Made by a program: the position numbers and the translations under genes
Shown here: piece after piece, positions 22,799 through 31,681 of the stretch
How positions within the stretch are numbered: the stretch's first letter is position 1
Layout: each line of letters begins with the position of its first letter
The notes under the pieces: generated by a model
Database searches by the model: none
The model's input: the letters and a program-made list of their open reading frames with translations, nothing else
Told to the model about the DNA's origin: nothing
Source: Paenibacillus luteus
GTDB lineage: Bacteria > Bacillota > Bacilli > Paenibacillales > Paenibacillaceae
Reading direction: 5' to 3'
DNA: 64,000 nt
NCBI RefSeq assembly: GCF_006542765.1
Contig: NZ_SKCD01000004.1
Coordinates: forward strand, 1-64,000

Positions 22799-24973
22799 TT
22801 ATTTCTCGGACAGCTTCTCCATCGCTGCTTTGAGCTTATCGGCCATGCTGTTCGATAGCGATGTATTGTCGCTGTACTGCTCGATCAGCTTTTGGTTTTG
22901 TTTGCGGTTGACCTTCCCGCCCTGCTTGTCGCCAAGCATCTCAATCACGTTGCATGGCTTGCATTGCGCAAACTTACCGGCCTTGCCGTCCTTAATCTCC
23001 ATTTTCTTATGGCACTGCGGGCAGCGCATGTTGGAGAGCATCGGCTCAGCCGAACGGCGGTATCCGCATTCACGGTCCGAGCAGACGAGCGATTTGCCGC
23101 GTTTGCCGTTAATTTCGAGCAGCGGCTTCTCGCAGTCCGGGCATTTCGAATGTGTTAGATTATGCGGCTTATATTCCTTCGATTCCGCAATGACCTCAGA
23201 CACCCATTTGGCTGCCTGTTGACGCACGTTTTTCATAAAAGCAGTTGGATCACCCTTGCCTTTGGAAATGCGTTCCAACTCCTGCTCCCATTTAGCGGTC
23301 AAATCCGGACTTCTCAGCTCGTTAACGACGAGCTCGATCAGCTGTTTGCCCTTGCCGGTTGGCATCAGCTTGTTTTGCGTACGAGTAATCGTATCCGTAC
23401 CCAGCAGCTTCTCAATAATATCCGCTCGCGTGGCAGGTGTTCCAAGGCTATGCTTCTCCATTCGGGTCAGCAGAGTTGCCTCCGTATACATGGCTGGCGG
23501 CAAAGTACGAAGCTCGCGTACCTTCTCCTGCTTCACAGTCAGTGTTTGCCCAATTGTCAGCGGAGGAAGCAGCTGTGTAGGCTGGCGGTCCGCTTTCCCT
23601 TGCCCGGAAGCGCTGCCCTCGCCGTCATCCTCATCCTCGTCGTCCATGCTTGAAGCATGCGAGCCGGATTGATAAATTTCCTTCCAGCCCTTCTCCTTCT
23701 CGATCTTCCCCTTGGCATACAGACGGTCTTTCCCTGCCGCGAGTACGACGCTCGTCTCATCGAAACGGTAAGGGCCGTAGAACAAAGCGATAAACCGTCT
23801 GACGATGAGATCGTAAAGCCTTCGCTCATCGTTTGTTAAGGCGGATAAATTAACAAATTGCTCTGTCGGGATGATGGCGTGATGATCGGTTACTTTACTG
23901 TCATCGACAATCCGTTTCGTAACCGGAAGCTGCATCCGGACCAACTTTCTCGCAAGCTGAGCGTAAGGTCCAACCGCTATACTTTCGAGGCGCCCCTTAA
24001 AGGTCGGCACCATATCACTAGTTAAATACCTTGAATCGGTACGCGGGTAAGTCACAAGCTTATGCTGCTCATAGAGCTTCTGAAGCACATTAGAGGTTTG
24101 TTTAGCTGAGAAGCCTAGCCGTTTGTTGGCGTCCCGCTGCAGCTCCGTCAAATCATAAGCTTGCGGGTGCGGCTCCTGCTTCTCCGTCGTGCGCAGCTTA
24201 TCCACCTTCGCGTTTCCGCGCTTCAAACGCTCGGCAACCGCATCCGCATCTGCCTTGCTCCAAATCCGGCCATCATGAGCTTCCTGTTCGCGCCAAACCG
24301 CCGTGAACGAGCCAAAATCAGCGGATACCGTCCAATAAGGTTGCGATTGGAACGATTGGATTTCCTGTTCCCGCTCCATAAGCATAGCGAGCGTTGGCGT
24401 CTGAACGCGGCCAGCAGCCAGCTGAGCGTTGTATTTGGTCGTTAAAGCTCTAGTTACGTTAAGGCCGATAAGCCAGTCCGCCTCTGCACGGCATACCGCC
24501 GAAGCATACAGATTATTGTAGTCCTTGCCCGGCTTCAGCGTGTTGAAGCCATCTTTGATGGCCTTGTCGGTCTGGGACGAAATCCATAGCCGCTTGAAGG
24601 GCTTGCGCCAGTGGACAAGCTCCATAATCCAGCGAGCGACAAGCTCGCCCTCACGCCCTGCATCGGTAGCGATAATAAGCTCGCTAATATCCTGCCGTTT
24701 GCAAAGCTGAGCTACCGTGCGGAATTGCTGCGACGTTTCCTTCATGACCTTCAGGTTCATCTTCGGCGGGAGCAGCGGCAAATCTTCCAAATTCCAGGTT
24801 TTGTATTTCGGATCGTATTCCTCCGGCTCAGCCAAGGTAACCAAATGGCCAAGTGCCCAGGTGACCACGTACTTCGGTCCTTCCATATAGCCTTTATGCT
24901 TCTGTCCGCAGCCGAGCACACGGGCAATTTCCTTCGCCACGCTCGGCTTTTCTGCCAGTACAAGCGATTTCAT
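22799..24973 (-). CDS. topB: DNA topoisomerase III
   Basis: A type IA topoisomerase that relaxes negative supercoils and decatenates single-stranded links. Of its 724 residues, the TOPRIM domain occupies ~1-135 (Glu8 in AEKPS and ATDAGREGE at 102-110), and the catalytic Tyr309 lies in TYPRTDSRYL. RVQTPTLAML at 189-198 is the usual hinge signature. A long acidic, Ser/Gly-rich insert near 450-475 (DDEDEDDGEG) separates core segments. The C-terminus carries two zinc-ribbon-like units, CPDC...CSDRECGY and CPQC...CKPC, more than B. subtilis TopB has. The gene stands alone. Confidence 0.95.
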   Translation of the reverse strand: MKSLVLAEKPSVAKEIARVLGCGQKHKGYMEGPKYVVTWALGHLVTLAEPEEYDPKYKTWNLEDLPLLPPKMNLKVMKETSQQFRTVAQLCKRQDISELIIATDAGREGELVARWIMELVHWRKPFKRLWISSQTDKAIKDGFNTLKPGKDYNNLYASAVCRAEADWLIGLNVTRALTTKYNAQLAAGRVQTPTLAMLMEREQEIQSFQSQPYWTVSADFGSFTAVWREQEAHDGRIWSKADADAVAERLKRGNAKVDKLRTTEKQEPHPQAYDLTELQRDANKRLGFSAKQTSNVLQKLYEQHKLVTYPRTDSRYLTSDMVPTFKGRLESIAVGPYAQLARKLVRMQLPVTKRIVDDSKVTDHHAIIPTEQFVNLSALTNDERRLYDLIVRRFIALFYGPYRFDETSVVLAAGKDRLYAKGKIEKEKGWKEIYQSGSHASSMDDEDEDDGEGSASGQGKADRQPTQLLPPLTIGQTLTVKQEKVRELRTLPPAMYTEATLLTRMEKHSLGTPATRADIIEKLLGTDTITRTQNKLMPTGKGKQLIELVVNELRSPDLTAKWEQELERISKGKGDPTAFMKNVRQQAAKWVSEVIAESKEYKPHNLTHSKCPDCEKPLLEINGKRGKSLVCSDRECGYRRSAEPMLSNMRCPQCHKKMEIKDGKAGKFAQCKPCNVIEMLGDKQGGKVNRKQNQKLIEQYSDNTSLSNSMADKLKAAMEKLSEK

Positions 24974-25141
24974 CCGATTATTCGCTCCATTTCTTATTGA
25001 TGCACGATTTCCTTCAATTGAATGCTAGGAAAGGCATCATTCACTATGACGAAACGATACCATAGGCTCGCAGCCTGTGCAACGCCTTCTACGACTTGCG
25101 GCCTCCAGCCAAGCAGGTCAATTCTCCCAATCTCGCAATTT

Positions 25142-25170
25142 TTGCTGCGGCAACTTCCGTGTGATATAGT
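25142..25170 (+). promoter_or_regulatory. Probable sigma-A promoter of the metallophosphoesterase gene
   Basis: TTGCTG (25142-25147), 17-base spacer, TATAGT (25165-25170), 48 bases before the start codon. Confidence 0.6.
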
Positions 25171-25218
25171 AAATTCAGCTTATAAGTAAGCAGATTAATA
25201 GCCAGGGAGCGTTGATGA

Positions 25219-26367
25219 ATGAAGCTGCGATTTATTGCTATTATTTTTTCCGTGTTGCTCGTATACAGCGGCATTTCCTTCTATATCGGCTGGAATGGCT
25301 GGCTGCTCTTGTCCACGGTCTTTCACTGGGAAAGCGCTGGCTGGTATACGCTCGCCGCTGCCGTCATTGCGTATTCGTATATCATTGGCCGCGCTGCCTA
25401 TTCTTCGCCGCTGCGTCCCGTTGCCGAAGCATTTAAACTGATTGGCTCCTATTGGTTTGCGGTGCTGGAATATGCTGTCCTTATTCTGCCGGTTGCCAAT
25501 ATCGCGGCTGTGCTGCTCAAGGCAGGCGGCGCCGACAGAAACGTTTATATCGTTGCCGTAGGCAGCATCGCTGCGCTAGCGATGGCCATCCTACTGATTC
25601 GCGGCAGCTTTAATGCGTGGAGCCCGATCATTCGCACTTATCAGGTCCAGATCCCGAAGGCTGCGGGAGACATGAAAAAGCTGCGTATCGCCATGGCATC
25701 CGACCTGCATTTGGGAACGATCGTCGGAAACCGTCATTTGGAGCGTTTACTGGCTAAGGTTGAGGAAATCCGTCCAGATCTTATCCTGCTGCCCGGCGAC
25801 ATCTTGGACGATGATATTGAACCGTTTCTCCGCAAAAACATGTCCCGCGTGCTTGGCAGGCTGAAAGCTCCGCTTGGCGTATACGCGGTAACAGGCAATC
25901 ATGAATATATCGGCAAAAAAGTTCCTGAATTCATCGCGGCGATGGATGCCATCGGCATCCGTGTGCTGATGGACGAGAGCGCGCTTATCGCGGACAGCTT
26001 CTATGTCGTCGGCCGCAAGGACAAAGCTTCGGGTGGCTTTGGCGCAGAGCGCAGGCTGCCCATTGATGAGCTAATTGCTCCGCTGGACCATTCGCGTCCG
26101 CTCATTATGCTCGACCATCAGCCATCTGATATTGCGAAAGCAGCTGAGAGCGGCATTGACTTGTCCGTCTCCGGGCATACCCACCGCGGTCAAATGATGC
26201 CGAATCATTTGATCACAAGACGTCTGTTCGAATTGGATTGGGGCTACCTCAAAAAAGGCAGCCTGCATGCCATCGTGTCCTCCGGCTTCGGCACTTGGGG
26301 ACCGCCTGTAAGGATCGGCAGCCGTTCGGAGGTTATCCAGATCGAGGTGGAGTTCATTCCCGCGTAA
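25219..26367 (+). CDS. Membrane-anchored metallophosphoesterase (YaeI/YkuE-like)
   Basis: 382 residues. Four hydrophobic helices fill residues 1-135, followed by a cytoplasm- or surface-facing calcineurin-like domain from about 150. Its motifs are ASDLHLG, LLPGDILDD, TGNHEY, MLDHQPSDI and SGHTHRGQM, which complete the di-metal site. Relatives include YkuE and LpxH-like YaeI proteins, thought to act on membrane lipid or envelope phosphates. GGGAG lies nine bases upstream of the ATG. It is a single gene with its own promoter and a very long terminator hairpin. Confidence 0.87.
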   Translation: MKLRFIAIIFSVLLVYSGISFYIGWNGWLLLSTVFHWESAGWYTLAAAVIAYSYIIGRAAYSSPLRPVAEAFKLIGSYWFAVLEYAVLILPVANIAAVLLKAGGADRNVYIVAVGSIAALAMAILLIRGSFNAWSPIIRTYQVQIPKAAGDMKKLRIAMASDLHLGTIVGNRHLERLLAKVEEIRPDLILLPGDILDDDIEPFLRKNMSRVLGRLKAPLGVYAVTGNHEYIGKKVPEFIAAMDAIGIRVLMDESALIADSFYVVGRKDKASGGFGAERRLPIDELIAPLDHSRPLIMLDHQPSDIAKAAESGIDLSVSGHTHRGQMMPNHLITRRLFELDWGYLKKGSLHAIVSSGFGTWGPPVRIGSRSEVIQIEVEFIPA

Positions 26368-26403
26368 CAGGGGCATGCTCCCCTTACCCCAACAATTATA
26401 AAA

Positions 26404-26480
26404 AAAGCGGCAACGTTTGTGCTTGATCGAGTATAGTGCCTAATGCCACTATACTCGATCAAGCGCCTCGTTGCCGCTTT
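26404..26480. terminator. Exceptionally long bidirectional terminator hairpin
   Basis: The outer 12-base arm AAAGCGGCAACG (26404-26415) pairs with 26469-26480, and the inner perfect 18-base arm GCTTGATCGAGTATAGTG (26421-26438) pairs with 26447-26464. A five/four-base internal loop and an eight-base apical loop complete the 30-bp structure. A and T tracts flank it. It sits between two convergent genes. Confidence 0.8.
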
Positions 26481-26512
26481 CTTCTATTCCCCTTGCATGT
26501 ATTAAATCTTCC

Positions 26513-27448
26513 TTAATCCACGTCAGCAATGCGCCATTCCGCTCCATCTTCCTTACCCTTCTGAAAAACGTATACTGTGGTGCTCTCGTCTCCATTATCC
26601 CTTGCCGCAACAACCCTCGCAACCGCTTCATACAAGGAGCGTTGTTCTTTAATCGAGATATCGCCATCTAACCGTATGCTTGTAACCGTATAGCCTGTAT
26701 AGCTCTCAACGTCTTCATATGCTTTGCGCCTGCTTTCCGTAAACAGCTGGGAATAGTTCTCCCAATCCCTTTCATGTATCACTTTAATGCGCAAATTAAT
26801 AAGCTTGATAAGCGCCTGCTCATCGCCTGCAAATGCAGAGCTATCCAAATACGCGGGCGTGTACGTTCCGTCAGCCGGCGAGGAAGGAACGGGCGCAAGC
26901 GTCGGCGATTCTACAATGGCAGGTGAAGCAAATTCTCCCGGGGAAGGAGAAGGCGACATGCTTGGCACATCGGGCTGCATCCCATCCTCCAGCATCGCAG
27001 CGTCCAAGTTAATACTGCGTTCATCTCTATTCCCGCCCGGCATTTCTGTTCCAAAATGAGGATAAGCTTGCTTCAGCAGTTGTTGAATTTTGTTTGTTGA
27101 TTTTGAGCTTAAGCGATAGAGCGTCCCTGAATCCTCCGGCTTCATAAAGTTGCCAGGCTCATTCTTTTCCGATATCCATAACCAGTAGCGCTGCTTCCCC
27201 AAGTAAACCGAATAAGGCGGTGCAGCGATATCCACCTTCCCCTCCTGCTTCTTTCCAAACCGAAAAGCATATTCGAAGGTTCGAATCGCCCCGCGATCCT
27301 TCCAGACATATTGGGAATTAGACTCTGCTTGTTCAAAATCAATCATGCGCATGACGGTTACGCGGTCCCCGTTAATCCGAAATATAAAGAGCAATGCTGC
27401 GGCTACAACCACTGCCAAACCGATTAAGAACCAATACTTACGCTTCAT
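26513..27448 (-). CDS. Membrane-anchored protein of unknown function, two domains
   Basis: 311 residues. A single N-terminal membrane helix (about 5-24) anchors an extracytoplasmic protein. Residues ~30-140 form a beta-rich domain that recalls YhfM-type lipoprotein domains (VTVMRMIDFEQ, YSVYLGKQRYWLWI). A Pro/Ser/Ala-rich linker (~160-200) leads to a C-terminal NTF2/SnoaL-like domain from about 215 (ALIKLINLRIKVIHERDWENY). Such domains bind small ligands or stabilise assemblies. I do not recognise a named homologue. It is convergent with the membrane phosphoesterase gene. Confidence 0.65.
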   Translation of the reverse strand: MKRKYWFLIGLAVVVAAALLFIFRINGDRVTVMRMIDFEQAESNSQYVWKDRGAIRTFEYAFRFGKKQEGKVDIAAPPYSVYLGKQRYWLWISEKNEPGNFMKPEDSGTLYRLSSKSTNKIQQLLKQAYPHFGTEMPGGNRDERSINLDAAMLEDGMQPDVPSMSPSPSPGEFASPAIVESPTLAPVPSSPADGTYTPAYLDSSAFAGDEQALIKLINLRIKVIHERDWENYSQLFTESRRKAYEDVESYTGYTVTSIRLDGDISIKEQRSLYEAVARVVAARDNGDESTTVYVFQKGKEDGAEWRIADVD

Positions 27449-27803
27449 GCCAAAGCCCCTTTCTTCTTTATCACCTTAAAGACGAGTTAATATGGAATAA
27501 AGTTCCATGCTTCATAAAGGGGTTATAGCTATTGTTGGTTTTTACTTCATAAACCTGAAGAAGTTGCATGCAGCTAAGGTATGATTCCATCCGTTTTGCA
27601 CACGATATTAACAATACATGCTGTATATCGCTGAAATGTGAGCTTGCTTTATAGAATTTTAAAATATTAATTGACAAATAATTATTTATGTGTTATAATA
27701 AAATATTTTACTATTTACATAAATTATCGATACTGTTACTATATATTTTGTCGTCGACGTTGCACCGATGCCAACCATTCTAACCTAAAAGCGGAGGGTA
27801 ATG
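27449..27803. other. AT-rich intergenic region upstream of the MBL hydrolase
   Basis: About 355 bases that separate divergent genes. Apart from the consensus promoter at 27671-27699, I see no gene, hairpin or known operator. Confidence 0.5.
27671..27699 (+). promoter_or_regulatory. Perfect-consensus sigma-A promoter
   Basis: TTGACA (27671-27676), exactly 17 bases, then TATAAT (27694-27699), in very AT-rich DNA. It should drive the MBL-fold gene with a ~100-base leader. A fully consensus promoter suggests strong or repressor-limited expression. Confidence 0.8.
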
Positions 27804-28553
27804 ATGAACATTTCTGAAGGAGTTCAAATGCTGCCGATTGCAGCAGTCATGATGGGACGGATGGAAACCGTTTATCCAACTTTGCTATGGGATAACGAAG
27901 CAGCCCTATTAATCGATACAGGCTATCCGGGCCAGCTTCCATTAATCAAAGAACAGGTCGAGAGAGCAGGCCTCTCCTTCGACAAGCTTACCCACATTAT
28001 CATCACCCATCAGGATATCGATCACATCGGCAGCTTGCCTGCTGTTTTGAAGGAGCTACCTCATCCGGCAAAGGTGCTGGCAAGCGAGATTGAAGCTCCC
28101 TATGTCCAAGGGGACGCGCAGCCGATTAAGCTTACGTCAGAAGCGATCGAGAATGCAGTAAACGCCATGCCGGAGGAGATCCCGCAAGAATGGCGGGCTT
28201 CCTTCAGAAGTGTACTGGAAAATCCACCATGCGCTCCTGTCGACGTCATTGTCGCTGATGGCGAGGAGCTGCCCTACTGCGGAGGGATCATCGTTATCGG
28301 TACGCCTGGCCATACACCCGGCCATATTAGCCTCTACCATAAAGCCAGCAAAACCTTAATTGCGGCAGACGCGATGGTGGTCGAGAACGACCAGTTGATG
28401 GGCCCCACGCCCCGTCACTGCATCGATTTTGAGCAGGCCAAGCACTCCCTCAAGAAATTAACGGAATATGACATTGAGACGGTGGTCTGTTACCACGGTG
28501 GGCTATATGCGGATCATGTAAATGAACGTATTTTGGAGCTTGCTGCCGATTAA
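27804..28553 (+). CDS. MBL-fold metallo-hydrolase (YflN-like)
   Basis: A 249-residue metallo-beta-lactamase-fold enzyme. The zinc motif reads THQDIDHIG (about 69-77), in which Gln-Asp replaces the His-x-His seen in most members, as in YflN-type proteins. GTPGHTPGHISLY carries the second-shell His, AADAMV the bridging Asp, and CYHGG the final His. Probable roles are thioester or lactone hydrolysis. GGAGG is six bases from the ATG at 27804. An ATG at 27801 is also possible. It has a strong promoter and a terminator-like hairpin. Confidence 0.85.
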   Translation: MNISEGVQMLPIAAVMMGRMETVYPTLLWDNEAALLIDTGYPGQLPLIKEQVERAGLSFDKLTHIIITHQDIDHIGSLPAVLKELPHPAKVLASEIEAPYVQGDAQPIKLTSEAIENAVNAMPEEIPQEWRASFRSVLENPPCAPVDVIVADGEELPYCGGIIVIGTPGHTPGHISLYHKASKTLIAADAMVVENDQLMGPTPRHCIDFEQAKHSLKKLTEYDIETVVCYHGGLYADHVNERILELAAD

Positions 28554-28563
28554 CGATCAAAGA

Positions 28564-28585
28564 GAGCTGCCTACGCAGGCAGCTC
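28564..28585 (+). terminator. Hairpin after the MBL-fold gene
   Basis: GAGCTGCCT / AGGCAGCTC with a four-base loop. Outer GATC / GATC arms at 28555-28558 and 28591-28594 can extend it. There is no T tract, so it is a weak or bidirectional terminator. Confidence 0.55.
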
Positions 28586-28648
28586 CCTTCGATCTGATTA
28601 TACAGAAGGAAGCGAATCAGATCAGCCTCTTCTAAATCCTGATTATGA

Positions 28649-28984
28649 TTATGGCAAGCTGACATGCATAGCAACACTCGACTGAAGCAAGCCGATCAAA
28701 TCCTCGTTCATATACTCAAAATCATCTGGAATGTGGAGACAGATCAGCCTTTTGCCTGCAAGCTCGCTGCCGAACTTCTCTTGCAGCCTTCGGACATGTT
28801 TTTTCTCCATGGCAAATACCAGGTCCGCCCAGCCAATATGCCCCGCCGTCACCTTTATACGGGCTTGGGACTCGGTGCCTGCCGACCTTGCCTCATGACC
28901 GCCCACTCCCTGAAAAATAGTTTCCGCCGTTAAGCTTCGCCACTTGTTTCTGCTGCAAATAAATAATAATCGGACGCTCTTCAC
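28649..28984 (-). CDS. Small low-molecular-weight phosphatase-like protein
   Basis: A 111-residue protein with the P-loop CSRNKWRS at 10-17, the C-x5-R-S signature of low-molecular-weight tyrosine/arsenate phosphatases, at the usual N-terminal place. IPDDFEYM near 85-92 could supply the general-acid Asp. It is shorter than typical family members (about 150). Similar short forms exist in Bacillus. The start is a GTG, with AGGGAG only one base away, so the initiation site is uncertain. The substrate is unknown. Confidence 0.75.
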   Translation of the reverse strand: MKSVRLLFICSRNKWRSLTAETIFQGVGGHEARSAGTESQARIKVTAGHIGWADLVFAMEKKHVRRLQEKFGSELAGKRLICLHIPDDFEYMNEDLIGLLQSSVAMHVSLP

Positions 28985-29007
28985 TCTCCCTATGTTCCAT
29001 GAAACGG

Positions 29008-30108
29008 TTACTCTACGATTTCCGATAAGTTGTAAAGCTCATGATAAAGCTCTAATTCCTTTAACACTCGCTTACAAAGTCCATATACTCGCCTGTCTGC
29101 TAATTTTTTGTGAAACTGCGCTTCACGGACAAATGCCAGCTTCGCTTCGGCACCAGCATCCTCAAGATAAGCCTGAAGAGCATGCCTGTTCTCCCAATTC
29201 TGCGGCAGCGGTTCGGCGGCACCAGGCTGCTTCGGCGAGCCTGACCGTGATATCACCCCGATCGTATCCTGTGTATGAATGCAGATGGCTTGTTCTCTCT
29301 TTTCGTGTAAGTCCCGCATATATTCGGCCAAATCAGCCACCTCTGTAAGGCCAAAAACCGTTTTCAGCTTGCTCAGCGCTAGCGAGAGCCCCTCCCATTG
29401 TTCCTGCCTTTCCTTCGCCGTTTGGAAATAGGTTTCAAGCGTCCGTGGGCTATGGTAAAAAAGCGAGCGATCCGTGCATAGGATGCGCAGAAAGTCATTC
29501 AAGTTTCTCGCGATCAAGCTAACTTCAGATCCAAAATCCATAGGAGATACAATGGCGATATAAGCATCCTCCAGGTGATTAACCGCTCCAAAATCGGTAA
29601 CGAAGCAATAATGGATACCGTCTACTCCGGAGCTCGCAAAGGGAATAAAATCTGGAGGCGTGGAAGGATAACGCCTATCATATCTTTGCATAATCAGGCC
29701 CAGTTCCGTATCCATATCACTGCCAAATTCTTCCTCAAGCTCATACAAACGATGAATAGCAGGCGGTACCTCGTAACTACCGTACTGACGATGAAGACGA
29801 GGCTCTTCCACAAAATGCTCATTTTCTGCAAACGTACCAAACGATACACGAGACGATAATTGTCCACTTTCCATACCTGCATACATGTCTATGACGTCCG
29901 GAACATACAGTCGGGTCAGCCTCATGCCTGACATGATATTGAACAGCTGTTCAAGGTCTAGATCAGCCCACCCAAGCAAAGCTTCAGCAGTTACATCGCC
30001 CTTATAACTAAAAAAACGAAGCAGCCCCGCAGCCAACTGTGCACGGGACTCTTCATCAATCATATGGTATTCTTCCATAATTAAAGCAATTCTCGCCTTA
30101 TTATCCAT
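29008..30108 (-). CDS. Hypothetical protein with a SUKH/SMI1-like segment
   Basis: 366 residues, soluble, with no signal. Residues ~130-220 (PDFIPFASSGVDGIHYCFVTDFG, in which FASSGxDGxHY stands out, then AIVSPMDFG and NDFLRIL) recall SMI1/KNR4-type domains used in immunity and scaffold proteins. The flanks are helical and unfamiliar. GGAGG is five bases from the ATG at 30108, and an upstream start at 30129 overlaps that site. No toxin or secretion gene lies nearby, so an immunity role is only a possibility. Confidence 0.6.
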   Translation of the reverse strand: MDNKARIALIMEEYHMIDEESRAQLAAGLLRFFSYKGDVTAEALLGWADLDLEQLFNIMSGMRLTRLYVPDVIDMYAGMESGQLSSRVSFGTFAENEHFVEEPRLHRQYGSYEVPPAIHRLYELEEEFGSDMDTELGLIMQRYDRRYPSTPPDFIPFASSGVDGIHYCFVTDFGAVNHLEDAYIAIVSPMDFGSEVSLIARNLNDFLRILCTDRSLFYHSPRTLETYFQTAKERQEQWEGLSLALSKLKTVFGLTEVADLAEYMRDLHEKREQAICIHTQDTIGVISRSGSPKQPGAAEPLPQNWENRHALQAYLEDAGAEAKLAFVREAQFHKKLADRRVYGLCKRVLKELELYHELYNLSEIVE

Positions 30109-30188
30109 CCTGACCTCCAACCTCTCCACATGCTCGTTTGGCCTTATGGTAAAATCACCCTAATTGTACCAAATAGCGATAGGAGAGA

Positions 30189-31307
30189 CTAGCCTTGAAT
30201 ACGAGACCAGCTTTGAATATTAGCAATCACTGAACCTTTTAGCTCACTATGCTGCCCTTTTAACCTTAGAACCAATTGATGCTCATATAGGTCCAGCTCG
30301 AACAACTGCTCTACATGAAAAATCCCTTGAGGAAGCTCGTTCTCATACACTGCCTTCGCAACCACTACAGCCGTCATCGCTGTTATTTCGGCTTCCCTTG
30401 CCCCTTGAAGCCCGAACTCGGCTACAACATCAACCCCTGCCCGCTTCCCGTATCCAGTCACCTTAACTGCATAACGAGCCGAGCCAAAGCGCAGCTTGCC
30501 AAACGCCATTATCGTCATTTTCCGGATAGGCTTCATCCCTAACAAACGTCCGAATCCCACTGCTTTCAGCAATTGCATCAGGCCAGTCACCGGACGGGAA
30601 TCGAAGCAAAGCCTCGTCGAAACGGTCGGGATCTTGAGCGTACGGGCCAACGTCTGCTGGTCGGAGAATGGAAAGCGATAAGCTGTCCGCTCTCCCAGCT
30701 CAAAACCAAAATCCGTGCTGCTACCCTCCGTGAAGCTGTTAACGGTCCTGCTGCTTCCCCTTTCGGTAATCACAAAAGACCGTGCCAGGCTGTCCACCGT
30801 CCATTCGATAGCGGCTTGACCATGCGCATCGCCAAGTCCGAGCATGATGGCAATGTCGACACGACTGGCTACATCCATCGACTGGGCCGCCTTTAGCGCG
30901 AGCAAATTGGTAAGGCCAGGAGCAAGGCCGACGCTTAATACTGCCGTTCCTCCCAGATTATTTTCCTGCTGCTTCAAACGCTCCATTGCCGCAAAAAAAT
31001 CACCATTTGCCGATACATCCACATAGTCAACCCCAGCTGCCAGGCATGCCTTTGCAAATGAGGTGTCCTCCTGATCCAAGCACATGACGATGAGCTTTAC
31101 CTTCTCCAATTGTTTCTTATCAAGCGGCTCTCCAACTGCAATGCGAAGCGGCATAACTTTACCGTCCAACTGACTGCAAAATTGCTCTGCACGCGCCAAG
31201 CTTCGACCGGCCGCATATACCTTTCCAGGAAAGTATTGCGCCAACTGCACGCAAATTTGTCCGCCTACATGCCCGTAACCGCCTACCACGATGATGTCTG
31301 TTTTCAT
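30189..31307 (-). CDS. Saccharopine dehydrogenase-like NAD(P)-binding protein
   Basis: 372 residues. The N-terminal Rossmann fold starts with VVGGYGHVGG at 7-16. The central region has CLDQEDTSFAKACLAAGVDYVDVSANGDFF, typical of the saccharopine dehydrogenase/YngL group, and GLAPGLTNLLA. The active oxidoreductase reaction is unknown. GGAG precedes the ATG by eight bases. The start overlaps the stop of a decayed methyltransferase fragment, suggesting that the two were once in one operon. Confidence 0.75.
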   Translation of the reverse strand: MKTDIIVVGGYGHVGGQICVQLAQYFPGKVYAAGRSLARAEQFCSQLDGKVMPLRIAVGEPLDKKQLEKVKLIVMCLDQEDTSFAKACLAAGVDYVDVSANGDFFAAMERLKQQENNLGGTAVLSVGLAPGLTNLLALKAAQSMDVASRVDIAIMLGLGDAHGQAAIEWTVDSLARSFVITERGSSRTVNSFTEGSSTDFGFELGERTAYRFPFSDQQTLARTLKIPTVSTRLCFDSRPVTGLMQLLKAVGFGRLLGMKPIRKMTIMAFGKLRFGSARYAVKVTGYGKRAGVDVVAEFGLQGAREAEITAMTAVVVAKAVYENELPQGIFHVEQLFELDLYEHQLVLRLKGQHSELKGSVIANIQSWSRIQG

Positions 31308-31585
31308 AGCTGATCTCCGTTCTTTCTCTTGATGGCAAAAAAACCATCGATTAAGAGCCTGACCCTACCGCCAAGTCCAGCCTGATGAATGCGATGCTCC
31401 GCGGCAGCGACCATAGGCTGAGAGGTTTCAACTCCCGTAAAGCTCCAAGGGAATAACCCGGAGTTTTCAACGCTATCGTCTGCCCGTAATTTGCCGCGCT
31501 TGGATGACTCCAGTCCATAGGCGAGTGATCTTTGTTCAACTTGCATGCTCCTCTCCCGTCCCGGTCTATTAATCTTTGCTTTCAT
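31304..31585 (-). pseudogene. Fragment of a class I SAM-dependent methyltransferase
   Basis: The 93-codon frame contains SGLFPWSFTGVETSQPMVAA, then AEHRIHQAGLGGRVRLL, which fits the strand-2 region (V-T-G-V-E-x-S) of Rossmann methyltransferases. The glycine-rich SAM motif before it is missing, and the frame ends soon after in an unrelated tail, so most of the catalytic domain is gone. The stop overlaps the ATG of the next gene (ATGA). It is probably a relic left by internal deletion, although its frame is still open and may be translated from GTG/ATG codons near AGGAG. Confidence 0.5.
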
Positions 31586-31681
31586 TAGGTAAAATAAACA
31601 ATGAATTACCTTTCATTATATAGATGAGCATATAAACCGCTATCCCACAAATGTGGGGTTTTGCATAAAGGAGCTCTGTCA

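Noticed and set aside
23162..23653. Plus-strand frame of 163 codons inside topB
   Set aside because: It is a shadow of the topB coding strand, with no start signal or recognisable domain.
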